Assembly (NCBI GenBank): GCA_964525525.1
Contig: CAZGHD010000027.1
Coordinates: 1 to 21,389 of the forward strand
DNA length: 21,389 nt
Origin: RGIG2161 sp964525525
GTDB taxonomy: Bacteria > Bacillota > Clostridia > Oscillospirales > CAG-272
Reading direction: 5' to 3'
The position numbers and the translations under genes are program-made. Shown one piece after another: positions 8,159-15,263 of this stretch (its first letter is position 1; each line of letters begins with the position of its first letter). The notes beneath the pieces were generated by a model. The model had not been told where the DNA came from and ran no database searches. It worked only from the letters and a program-made list of their open reading frames with translations.

Positions 8159-9544
8159 ATGAGCCTTGATATATTAAACGCGGTAAACGGAATCAAATGT
8201 GAATGCGGCAAAGAACACGTCTTTTCAGCCGACGTCACGATCGGCGACGGAGTTATATGTACGCTTCCCGAAAAGGTGAAGAAGTTTAACGCAAAAAAAG
8301 TATTTCTCGTATCAGATATCATCACCCACAAAGTTGCGGGAGAGAAAGCGGTATCCATTCTTGAAGAAAGCGGAATCACCGTCTGCAAATACGTTTTTGA
8401 AAAAGGCACTGCAAAAGATCCGCTTGAGCCGAACGAAACGAACGTAGGTCTCGCGATAATGCATTTTGACAAAACCTGCGAAGCTGTAATCGGTGTCGGA
8501 AGCGGAGTAATAAACGATATATGCAAGATAATCGCAAGTATCGCAGGACTCCCCTATATCATCGTAGCAACTGCCCCGTCAATGGACGGATATGCGTCCG
8601 CAACCTCGTCAATGACGCGAGACGGGCTCAAAATTTCGCTTGACAGCAAATGTCCGGAGGTTATAATAGGAGATCTTGACATCCTTGCAACCGCGCCTAC
8701 GAAGATGCTTCGTTCCGGTCTTGGAGATATGCTCGCAAAATATACCAGCATATGTGACTGGAGAATATCTGCATACATAAACGGCGAATATTACTGCGAA
8801 AAGATCGCCGCGCTTATTCGCGAAGCGCTGAAGCGTTGCGTTGACAATGCAGACGCGTTGATCGAACACGATAAAGATGCGATCAGAGCGGTTTTTGAGG
8901 GACTTATAATCTGCGGAGCCGCAATGAAGCTCTCCGGAGTTTCCCGTCCCGCATCCGGCATTGAACATTACATTTCCCACGTTTGGGATATGCGCGGTAC
9001 ACAGTTTGACACCCGTGTTGATCCCCACGGACTTCAGTGCGGTGTCGGAACTTATGTTTCCATTCGGCTTTACGAAATGCTCTGCGACTACACTCCCGAT
9101 CGCGATGCCGCAATAGCGTACGTTAAGAGCTTTGATTATCAAAGCTGGGCGGAAGAACTGCGTGAGCTTGTCGGTCGCGGCGCGGAGAGCATGATTGAGC
9201 TTGAAAAGAAAGAAAATAAGTACAGCTACGAAAAACACAGAGTCCGTATTCTTAAAATAAGCGAAAACTGGGCGGATATAGTTAAGATCATTCGCGAGGA
9301 GCTCCCTCCGTCAGAGGAAATATATCTGTTGCTTGAACGTCTCGGAATGCCCCGCGCGCTAAACGGTGTCGGTCAGAGTGAAGCGCTTTTCCTCAAGGTT
9401 TTCTGTGCCACCCGCGATATTCGCGACAAATACGTTCTCTCTCGCCTTACCTTTGATCTCGGAATCACTGACGAGCTTGTCGCTGCTCTGATAGCGGAAT
9501 ACGAAGAAAGACGCCGAATCGCGAGACTTAATAAAAAGAAATAA
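8159..9544 (+). CDS. egsA: sn-glycerol-1-phosphate dehydrogenase (EgsA/AraM family)
   Basis: This 461-residue protein is in the family that reduces dihydroxyacetone phosphate to sn-glycerol-1-phosphate with NAD(P)H. The fold is that of iron-type alcohol dehydrogenases. Visible: dinucleotide-binding GVGSGVIND (112-120), the substrate loop ATAPSMDGYASATSSM, and the likely metal ligands Asp190 (GLGDMLAKYTS), His270 (SGIEHYISH) and His290 (VDPHGLQCG). The C-terminal 100 residues are helical. In archaea the product starts membrane lipid synthesis; in Bacillus AraM it feeds a heptaprenyl-glycerol-phosphate ether lipid. No prenyltransferase lies nearby, so the product's use here is unknown. ATG at 8159 has GGAGG at 8148-8152, 6 nt upstream. 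Single-gene unit, terminated at 9584. Confidence 0.88.
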   Translation: MSLDILNAVNGIKCECGKEHVFSADVTIGDGVICTLPEKVKKFNAKKVFLVSDIITHKVAGEKAVSILEESGITVCKYVFEKGTAKDPLEPNETNVGLAIMHFDKTCEAVIGVGSGVINDICKIIASIAGLPYIIVATAPSMDGYASATSSMTRDGLKISLDSKCPEVIIGDLDILATAPTKMLRSGLGDMLAKYTSICDWRISAYINGEYYCEKIAALIREALKRCVDNADALIEHDKDAIRAVFEGLIICGAAMKLSGVSRPASGIEHYISHVWDMRGTQFDTRVDPHGLQCGVGTYVSIRLYEMLCDYTPDRDAAIAYVKSFDYQSWAEELRELVGRGAESMIELEKKENKYSYEKHRVRILKISENWADIVKIIREELPPSEEIYLLLERLGMPRALNGVGQSEALFLKVFCATRDIRDKYVLSRLTFDLGITDELVAALIAEYEERRRIARLNKKK

Positions 9545-9553
9545 GCACATATA

Positions 9554-9584
9554 AAAGGTCCCTATACACAAGAGGGATCTTTTT
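9554..9584 (+). terminator. Terminator after egsA
   Basis: Stem AAAGGTCCCT (9554-9563) with AGGGATCTTT (9573-9582), one wobble pair, 9-nt loop, followed by more T residues. It lies 10 nt past the stop. Confidence 0.75.
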
Positions 9585-9641
9585 GTTATCACGTAAATCA
9601 AAGCTCTCCTATCGCGAGAGTTTGCCTCGGCAATAAAGGTG

Positions 9642-9670
9642 TTGTACGGTTTTTACCGATGTGTTATAAT
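9642..9670 (+). promoter_or_regulatory. Promoter of the XRE regulator with a palindrome in the spacer
   Basis: -35 TTGTAC (9642-9647), 17-nt spacer, perfect -10 TATAAT (9665-9670). The spacer holds the inverted repeat CGGT-TTTT-ACCG (9647-9658), which could be an operator. Further upstream, CTCTC (9604-9608) and GAGAG (9616-9620) form another short inverted repeat. Confidence 0.75.
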
Positions 9671-9718
9671 ATTTTCAGAATCAGAGCTCGGATTACTACA
9701 AGAAAGTGAGCATACGCG

Positions 9719-10780
9719 ATGAACAATATCGGAAAAAGAATCAAAGAACTACGCAAGAAAAACGATCTGACTCAAGAAAAACTGGCTGATTTTCTGGGTG
9801 TAACGTACAAATCCGTTTCAAAATGGGAATGCGGTATTACAACCCCGGATATTTCCATGATAGGCCCGCTAACCAAGATTCTTAACGTTTCCTCAGACGA
9901 ACTGTTAGGACTGAACCCGGAATCCATAGATAAACGCCGTGCCGAACTGGAGGAAGAATTACACCAAGCCTGGATCAACGGAGGAGAACTTGACGGTTTT
10001 GAATTAGTATACAAGGCACTGGAAAAGATAGTCCGCGAATATCCGGGTGATATGAAAATTTTGTGCGATTTTGCTTATGCTGTGTCAAATCGAGCATTAC
10101 ATTTAGAAAATAGAGAAGAGGAGATTCAGAAAGCCATTCGGCATTTTGAAACTGTTATTGAAAACACGGAAGACGAAAACGTTAAGTTGTCTGCAATCAA
10201 CGGAATCACTCAATCGCTTTCTTTCATCGGTCGCTATGAGGAAGCAAGAAATTATGCCGACCTAGTTCCGGATAGACCGAGGATATCAAAAGACGCCATT
10301 ATTGAAAACTGCTTGCGCGGAGAAGAATTACGCAAACGCCGTCAGCAAAGATTGGATTCTTTTTTTCACCAGCTTCTCACTCTTATGGAAGAATGCGCTG
10401 ACGATAAATTACGCGCGATCGAAGACTGCGAAAAAATACTGCAGATCATCATTCCTGACGGTGAGTATCTTGAATACCATTGTAATCTCGCCGATCTTAC
10501 GTATAAAAAAGCGCGGCTCCTTATGCGGCAGAATAAATACATCGAGGCAGTTGAAGCATTGGAAAAATATAAGTATCATTCTGTTTTAGCAGATCGCGCC
10601 GATGTACACGAAAATGAACTTCGTTACACGTCTATGTATCTTGATTTGATTGTACTTCCGCCCAACGTTCCGCAGGAGAAAATCACTCCATCGTATAGCG
10701 AAGCATTTGAACTTCAAATCCAAGATGAACTATTTGAACCACTCTATGATCGCGAGGATTTCAAAAACTTATTTAAATAA
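9719..10780 (+). CDS. XRE/Cro-CI family transcriptional regulator with a helical C-terminal domain
   Basis: Residues about 5-65 form an HTH_3 DNA-binding domain (IGKRIKELRKKNDLTQEKLA, then FLGVTYKSVSKWECGIT and PDISMIGPLTKILNVSSDELL). The remaining roughly 280 residues are almost entirely predicted helix with TPR-like spacing (for example AIRHFETVIENTEDENVKLSAI and YIEAVEALEKYKYHS) and no enzymatic motif. Such proteins sense a peptide or protein partner or control their own expression; the ligand cannot be told from sequence. The gene has its own consensus promoter and its own terminator, so it is a single-gene unit. The site before ATG 9719 is weak (AGAAAGTGAG). The AT-rich codon usage and isolated position would fit later acquisition, but this is only an impression. 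Confidence 0.85.
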   Translation: MNNIGKRIKELRKKNDLTQEKLADFLGVTYKSVSKWECGITTPDISMIGPLTKILNVSSDELLGLNPESIDKRRAELEEELHQAWINGGELDGFELVYKALEKIVREYPGDMKILCDFAYAVSNRALHLENREEEIQKAIRHFETVIENTEDENVKLSAINGITQSLSFIGRYEEARNYADLVPDRPRISKDAIIENCLRGEELRKRRQQRLDSFFHQLLTLMEECADDKLRAIEDCEKILQIIIPDGEYLEYHCNLADLTYKKARLLMRQNKYIEAVEALEKYKYHSVLADRADVHENELRYTSMYLDLIVLPPNVPQEKITPSYSEAFELQIQDELFEPLYDREDFKNLFK

Positions 10781-10792
10781 TCACTAAAAAAG

Positions 10793-10834
10793 GAACATCC
10801 TTACGCCAAGATTATCACAGCAGAAAGGATGTTC
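10793..10834. terminator. Bidirectional terminator between the XRE gene and the 79-aa gene
   Basis: A 10-bp perfect stem, GAACATCCTT (10793-10802) and AAGGATGTTC (10825-10834), with a 22-nt loop. The plus side is followed by ATTTTTTC, the minus side by CTTTTTTAG, so it can end both converging transcripts. Confidence 0.75.
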
Positions 10835-10875
10835 ATTTTTTCATTTTTATGCTATATTCAATTTCGCGCAAACAA

Positions 10876-11115
10876 TTATTTCTTTCCGAAAAGACCGCCG
10901 AGCTTATCGCCAAGCCCGCCGAGTTTATCTCCAATATCGTCAAGAGAAATCTTTGCCTTAACTCCGTCAACGATGCTCTTTATCTGATCGTCGGGAAGAT
11001 CAATACCGATAAGTCCCTCGATGGTAGGAATCGGATCAGATTTGAACTTCGTGAGCAGGTCTTTGTCAGACTTTATCTTTTCAACGATCTCGTTTATCTT
11101 TGCTTTAATATCCAT
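10876..11115 (-). CDS. Small soluble protein of 79 aa with a Nif11-leader-like core and Gly-Leu tail
   Basis: A short acidic/basic helical protein. Residues 1-60 are amphipathic helices; the stretch LLTKFKSDPIPTIEGLIGID then LPDDQIKSIVDGVKAK resembles the pattern of Nif11/nitrile-hydratase-type leader peptides. The tail repeats DKLGG (residues about 62-78, ending LFGKK). There is no signal peptide, no Cys and almost no Ser/Thr after the core, so a modified peptide product is unlikely. The gene is supported by a GAGG site (CAAGCGAGG before ATG 11115), its own promoter and a terminator. It follows the cohesin gene on the same strand. I do not know its function; small proteins of this look recur in Clostridia as conserved hypotheticals. 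Confidence 0.75.
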   Translation of the reverse strand: MDIKAKINEIVEKIKSDKDLLTKFKSDPIPTIEGLIGIDLPDDQIKSIVDGVKAKISLDDIGDKLGGLGDKLGGLFGKK

Positions 11116-11142
11116 TATAGTTACCTCGCTTGTTTTTTATTT

Positions 11143-11171
11143 AGTATATCACAAAAATGAAATCATCGCAA
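11143..11171 (-). promoter_or_regulatory. Promoter of the 79-aa gene
   Basis: On the minus strand: -35 TTGCGA (11171-11166), 17-nt spacer, -10 TATACT (11148-11143). It lies between the cohesin gene stop and the small gene. No terminator is seen after the cohesin gene, so the small gene may also be reached by read-through. Confidence 0.65.
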
Positions 11172-11178
11172 GTGTTTT

Positions 11179-12114
11179 TTATTTGGGTAATGAAACACGT
11201 TTTGAGTACAAAAACGCAACTATTACGGCAACCGCACAGGCAATCACCAACGAGATCACGACGGGAACTGCTATCGGCACGCCGCCACCGTTTTCTTTAT
11301 CGTCGTTTTCGGTAACCTCGTCTGTATGAGTTGATTCATTTTCTTTAGCAGTAGTTATAACGGTATCGATCTCATCAGCTTGAGTGGTGTTGACCTCGGT
11401 TGTAGTAACCGCAGATTCACTCGTTTCTCCATTATCGCTTTCATCGATAGTAACGTCTGAAAAAACAGTGTCTACGTACTTGGTAGTTTCAGGCTCGGTA
11501 ACAGAATCAGTATCTGTAACCTGCGGAGGTGCCGTAGTTTCTTCTGCGGTAGTAACTTCAGGTGGCATTGTCGTTTCTTCATCCGTAGTAACTTCGGGGA
11601 CAGTAGTTTCCTCCCCCGAAACAGTTATCTTTATAGTATCTTCCATGACGCTCACCGAATCATCCGAGCATTTAAGTCCGGCGAGAGAAAAAGCATCCTT
11701 TTCTCCCGAAGAAACGTTTTGTTTTACAGTAAACGAAGCCGTCAGCGCAACTGTTTCAGGCGCAAACGAGGCACTGCCGAATCCCGCAGCTACCAAACGA
11801 ATTATATTTGTTCCGACAGCCTCTGCCTTTCCGATAGTAAGCAAGGAAAGGACCGCGCTTGCATCAGCGTCGCCGTTATATTCAAACACGGCGTCATCAA
11901 AAACCAAGTCAAACTGAAGCTTGCTCGTACTGTCAATCTTTGGCAAAAGGACGGTGACGCGAACAACTTCCTCCGAGTCAAGTTCGGAAAGCGATTTACC
12001 GCCGTCCGCCTCTGCCACGGCAACTATAACGCCACTTGCCGCGGATGAATAAACCGCCGGAATATTAAAGAATATTACTGCTATTAAAAATATCGAAAAA
12101 ATACTTTTTTTCAT
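11179..12114 (-). CDS. Cell-surface cohesin-like domain protein with Thr/Glu-rich stalk and C-terminal membrane anchor
   Basis: Layout of this 311-residue protein: signal peptide 1-26 (cleavage near SSAAS); cohesin-like beta domain about 29-166 (VIVAVAEADGG..., VVRVTVLLP, KLQFDLVFDDAVFEYNGD, VALTASFTVKQNVSSGE, DTIKITVSG); a 110-residue low-complexity stalk rich in Thr, Glu, Pro and Val with repeats such as VPEVTTDEET and TAEETTAPP; a TM helix about 279-303; and a short basic tail (SKR). A single cohesin held at the membrane is the layout of a dockerin receptor. The gene starts 18 nt after the stop of a dockerin-bearing protein gene, with AAGGAAA before ATG 12114, so both come from one mRNA. 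The cohesin call rests on fold pattern, not on a fixed motif; other beta-sandwich adhesion domains are possible. Confidence 0.78.
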   Translation of the reverse strand: MKKSIFSIFLIAVIFFNIPAVYSSAASGVIVAVAEADGGKSLSELDSEEVVRVTVLLPKIDSTSKLQFDLVFDDAVFEYNGDADASAVLSLLTIGKAEAVGTNIIRLVAAGFGSASFAPETVALTASFTVKQNVSSGEKDAFSLAGLKCSDDSVSVMEDTIKITVSGEETTVPEVTTDEETTMPPEVTTAEETTAPPQVTDTDSVTEPETTKYVDTVFSDVTIDESDNGETSESAVTTTEVNTTQADEIDTVITTAKENESTHTDEVTENDDKENGGGVPIAVPVVISLVIACAVAVIVAFLYSKRVSLPK

Positions 12115-12132
12115 TACCGTTTTCCTTACGTT

Positions 12133-15048
12133 TTATGCAAAGCAAAGATCAAGGCAGGCCAGAACGTCGTCTACGTCCACGTCTCCGTCTTTGTCAAGAT
12201 CTGCAAGAGCTATCTGATCCGCGGTTGGAATTACGAACACAAGATCAAGACAAAGAAGAACGTCGTCTACGTCAATAGTATCATTCCCGTCAATGTCGCC
12301 CGGTTTAGTCTCCGAAGCCTCGATCATAACCGTGTTGTAAACCGTTCCGTCAGGCGCAGTCCATGTAGGAGTAGTCCAGCCGGTCGTGCCTTCGGTGTAG
12401 TAAATGGTTGCGGTTGCTGGAATTGCATTTGTGCCCCAAGTGCTCGGTACGTTGCCTTCGAAGGTTACGTTCGTTAATAATTCACACATATAAAACGCAG
12501 CACTACCAATTGTTGTTAAACTATCCGGTATTTTTACACTTGTTAAAACATCACAATAAGAAAAAGCGTTCCATCCCAATACCATAACTCCATCGGGTAT
12601 ATCTATGTTTGTCAAGCTGTCACAACCCATAAACGCAGCTTCACCTATTGTTGTTAATCTTTCCGGAAATTTTATATCAATTAAACTTTTACAATTATTA
12701 AATGTATCTTTACCTATCATAGTTACTCCATCGGGTATATCTATGCTCGTCAGGCTTTCACATCCGCAAAACGCCTCCTCACCTATAGTTGTTACTCCAT
12801 CAGGTATTTCTATACTTGTTAAACTTCTGCAAATCCAAAACGCAAAATCATCTATTGTTGTTAATCCATCCGGAAGGTTTATGCTTTTTAACCCTTCGCA
12901 ACCATTAAATGTATGTTTACCTATAGTTGTTACTCCATTGGGTATATCTATGCTTATTAACTTATTGCATCCCATAAATGCATAATCACCTATTGTTGTT
13001 ATACTGTCGGGTAGTTCTATATTAACTAAACTTTGACAGAAATAAAACGCCGCCTCATCTATTGTTATCACACTATCCGACAAATTTATATTAATTAAAT
13101 TTTTACACTCAGAAAACGCAAAATCTTTTATTGTTATCACTTCATCGGGAATATCTATGCTTGTTAAGGCGTCACATCCCATAAATGCAGCTTGACCTAT
13201 TGTTGTTAAACTATCTGGTAACTTTATGCTCTCCAAAGCTATACAATTATAAAATGCAAAATAACCTATCGTTGTCACGCCATCTTCCACAACACATGCT
13301 TTTATACTACTTCCGAAAAGTTCACCCCATTGTGTAGGAAGAATTAAAATTCCGTCTTCACGTACTAGTCCCCAACTCTTCATTTCACCACTGCCAGATA
13401 TAGTAAGGAGTCCTGTACTATCAAGCATCCACTTAACATTGTCCCCCTGCGCTCCGCAATTACCGCTTGCAATTATTTCAGCAATAGTTTTAGTATTATA
13501 AACCGTTCCGTCAGGCGCAGTCCAAGTAGGAGTAGTCCAGCCGGTCGTACCTTCGCTATAGTAGATAGTTGCGGATTCTGTGATAGCATCCTCGCCCCAA
13601 GTATTCGGGACGTTGCCTGCAAAAGTTACCTGAGTAAACGAATGGCAAAAACCGAAAGCATATTCGCCAAGCGTTGTCAAAGAAGCAGGAATAGTTACCT
13701 CTGTCAAACCGGAAACGGTAAAGGCACTATTGCCCACTGAAAGTAATCCATCAGGAAGAGCTATACTACGCAATTTTTCGCAACCGTAAAACGCCCAATC
13801 GCCAATAGATTTCAAGCTGCTCGGAAGAATAACTTCGGATAACGAGCAATACTCAAACGCTTTAACGCCTACCGAAGTGACTCCATCTTCAATTATACAT
13901 TTGGTTATTTTATTGTTATATTCATTCCACGGAGAAGGCTCCCACGTAGTGTAGTCATACATTTCCCCGCTGCCGGTTCCTGTATAGTTTATGTAAAGCG
14001 TTCCGGTCTCCGAATCAAAGTTCCATACAACACCGTCGCCGCATTCATTAGATGTAGACGGCTTTTCTTCGTAAACGTAATCTTCGGTATCCATAGGATA
14101 CTCGGTTATAAACGCGGTGGAATTATATTCGCCGTCTCTCGTGTGATCGCCGAAATTAGCATTACTTCTCAAGAAATAGTCATAGGTAGAACGTCCTGCG
14201 TCCCAAGTCGAGTCAAGATTATAGTAGAGATCTTCAAGTTCAACTATATTCCAGCCGTGAGGGCTGCCGTTTCCGATTCCGGAAATATATCTTGCATCCA
14301 TTCCGACCTCAAGTGCCATTCTGTAAAACAGAAGTGCGTATCCCTGGCAGACCGCAGTTTTGTTTATCAGGGCAGCATAGGCAGAGTGCTTCAGCATATA
14401 TGAAGAATCATTAAGATTCGCATAATCATAGGTTATATTAGCGCACATATAATCATATATAGCATTAACCTTCTGATAATCATCCATACCGTCAGTGATT
14501 ATAGAACCAAGCACGCGATCGATCTCCGCGTCAACCTCAGCCTCCTGCTCGGCAGTGGTAAACAGCTTTACCTGATAAGTGATAACGCAATAGACGTTAC
14601 CATTTTGTACAAACGCAGAGCTTGTGCTTGCACTGTAACCCGTTCCCTGATGCGATATGTAATCACCGCCTTTGGGATCGGTTCCGTGAGCAGATGCGAT
14701 TGCCCATATATCATCCCACGGAACGGAAAAAGTACCGCTTCCGTCATACGGAGTGGTGTAGTATATAGAGATGTAGGGTTCTCTGTTTATCATACCTTCT
14801 CTGAGTTCTTCTGCAACCTCTGCCGCAGTTGAATTATAGCTTGAGTCTCCGCTCGAAAATTCAAACGGTATATATTCGCTATACGATACCGCCTCCGCCT
14901 CGTCAACGATACCGGCATACTCGGGATTGACGTAGGTATAACTCTGCGGCTCAAGATAAGTGATCTCCTCAACAGCAAAAGCGTTGATCGGAATACATCC
15001 AAACACAAATACCGCAGATAACAGCATAGCTAAAATTCTGTTTTTCAT
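12133..15048 (-). CDS. Secreted transglutaminase-like / BspA-type leucine-rich-repeat protein with C-terminal type I dockerin
   Basis: Layout of this 971-residue exported protein: signal peptide 1-25 (INAFA then VEE). A transglutaminase-core domain spans about 185-300 with the full triad Cys234 (TAVCQGYA), His264 (SPHGWNIVE) and Asp279 (YNLDSTWD); such domains act as peptidases or cross-linkers. Two related modules follow (about 335-525 and 530-910), each opening with a CG...W..D..G.L.ISG.GEM segment, then 23-residue BspA LRR repeats (4 in the first, 12 at 591-866 in the second), and closing with a near-identical segment around EGTTGWTTPTWTAPDGTVYN. A dockerin occupies 917-971: two calcium loops, DIDGNDTIDVDD (918-929) and DLDKDGDVDVDD (950-961), each followed by VL.CLDL. 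ATG 15048 has GGAGG at 15055-15059. It is first in a two-gene unit with the cohesin protein. Confidence 0.92.
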   Translation of the reverse strand: MKNRILAMLLSAVFVFGCIPINAFAVEEITYLEPQSYTYVNPEYAGIVDEAEAVSYSEYIPFEFSSGDSSYNSTAAEVAEELREGMINREPYISIYYTTPYDGSGTFSVPWDDIWAIASAHGTDPKGGDYISHQGTGYSASTSSAFVQNGNVYCVITYQVKLFTTAEQEAEVDAEIDRVLGSIITDGMDDYQKVNAIYDYMCANITYDYANLNDSSYMLKHSAYAALINKTAVCQGYALLFYRMALEVGMDARYISGIGNGSPHGWNIVELEDLYYNLDSTWDAGRSTYDYFLRSNANFGDHTRDGEYNSTAFITEYPMDTEDYVYEEKPSTSNECGDGVVWNFDSETGTLYINYTGTGSGEMYDYTTWEPSPWNEYNNKITKCIIEDGVTSVGVKAFEYCSLSEVILPSSLKSIGDWAFYGCEKLRSIALPDGLLSVGNSAFTVSGLTEVTIPASLTTLGEYAFGFCHSFTQVTFAGNVPNTWGEDAITESATIYYSEGTTGWTTPTWTAPDGTVYNTKTIAEIIASGNCGAQGDNVKWMLDSTGLLTISGSGEMKSWGLVREDGILILPTQWGELFGSSIKACVVEDGVTTIGYFAFYNCIALESIKLPDSLTTIGQAAFMGCDALTSIDIPDEVITIKDFAFSECKNLININLSDSVITIDEAAFYFCQSLVNIELPDSITTIGDYAFMGCNKLISIDIPNGVTTIGKHTFNGCEGLKSINLPDGLTTIDDFAFWICRSLTSIEIPDGVTTIGEEAFCGCESLTSIDIPDGVTMIGKDTFNNCKSLIDIKFPERLTTIGEAAFMGCDSLTNIDIPDGVMVLGWNAFSYCDVLTSVKIPDSLTTIGSAAFYMCELLTNVTFEGNVPSTWGTNAIPATATIYYTEGTTGWTTPTWTAPDGTVYNTVMIEASETKPGDIDGNDTIDVDDVLLCLDLVFVIPTADQIALADLDKDGDVDVDDVLACLDLCFA
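12338..12413. repeat. 76-bp direct repeat inside the dockerin/LRR gene, copy 1
   Basis: Matches 13499-13574 at 70 of 76 positions. It encodes the end cap of the second LRR module (EGTTGWTTPTWTAPDGTVYN region) and marks an internal gene duplication. Confidence 0.9.
12451..13278. repeat. Array of twelve 69-bp units encoding 23-aa leucine-rich repeats
   Basis: Exactly 12 x 69 bp, residues 591-866, consensus about TTIG.xAFxxCxxLTSIxIPDGV. The array is markedly more AT-rich than the rest of the gene: for example 12 G+C of 60 at 13081-13140 against 32 of 60 at 14881-14940. Confidence 0.85.
13499..13574. repeat. 76-bp direct repeat inside the dockerin/LRR gene, copy 2
   Basis: Partner of 12338-12413; encodes the end cap of the first LRR module. 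Confidence 0.9.
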
Positions 15049-15139
15049 AAAAAACCTCCGTATGATGTAAAAATTTCATATTGATTTAAAGGAGAACCTA
15101 TATAAAAATCTTTTATAGAAAAATATATATCCAAAACAA

Positions 15140-15168
15140 AAGATACCATAAATTCTCGATTTTGTCAA
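15140..15168 (-). promoter_or_regulatory. Promoter of the dockerin-cohesin unit
   Basis: On the minus strand: -35 TTGACA (15168-15163), 17-nt spacer, -10 TATCTT (15145-15140). The leader of about 85 nt contains a weak AT-rich hairpin (CTATAAAA with TTTTATATAG). A TTTTGCACAA motif sits at 15204-15213, upstream of the -35. Confidence 0.7.
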
Positions 15169-15217
15169 GAAAAAAAGGAATAATTGGGGGATTTCTTCAA
15201 CATTTTTGCACAAAAAA

Positions 15218-15243
15218 CAGAGGGCATATCTCTATGCCCTCTG
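15218..15243 (-). terminator. Terminator of the sugar ABC ATPase gene
   Basis: A perfect 10-bp stem, CAGAGGGCAT (15218-15227) and ATGCCCTCTG (15234-15243), 6-nt loop, followed on the minus strand by TTTTTTG. It lies 20 nt past the stop codon. Confidence 0.9.
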
Positions 15244-15263
15244 AAATCGGTATTTTTATTTAA

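Noticed and set aside
8609..9238. 209-codon minus-strand frame inside egsA
   Set aside because: No ribosome site and a composition typical of an antisense shadow; the plus-strand enzyme is clear.
10876..11115. Peptide natural-product precursor
   Set aside because: No Cys, Ser or Thr-rich core after the leader-like part and no maturation, protease or export genes in the vicinity.
12451..13278. Regular 69-bp repeats considered as a CRISPR or other DNA repeat array
   Set aside because: The units have no constant repeat/variable spacer structure and keep one reading frame with LRR consensus residues.
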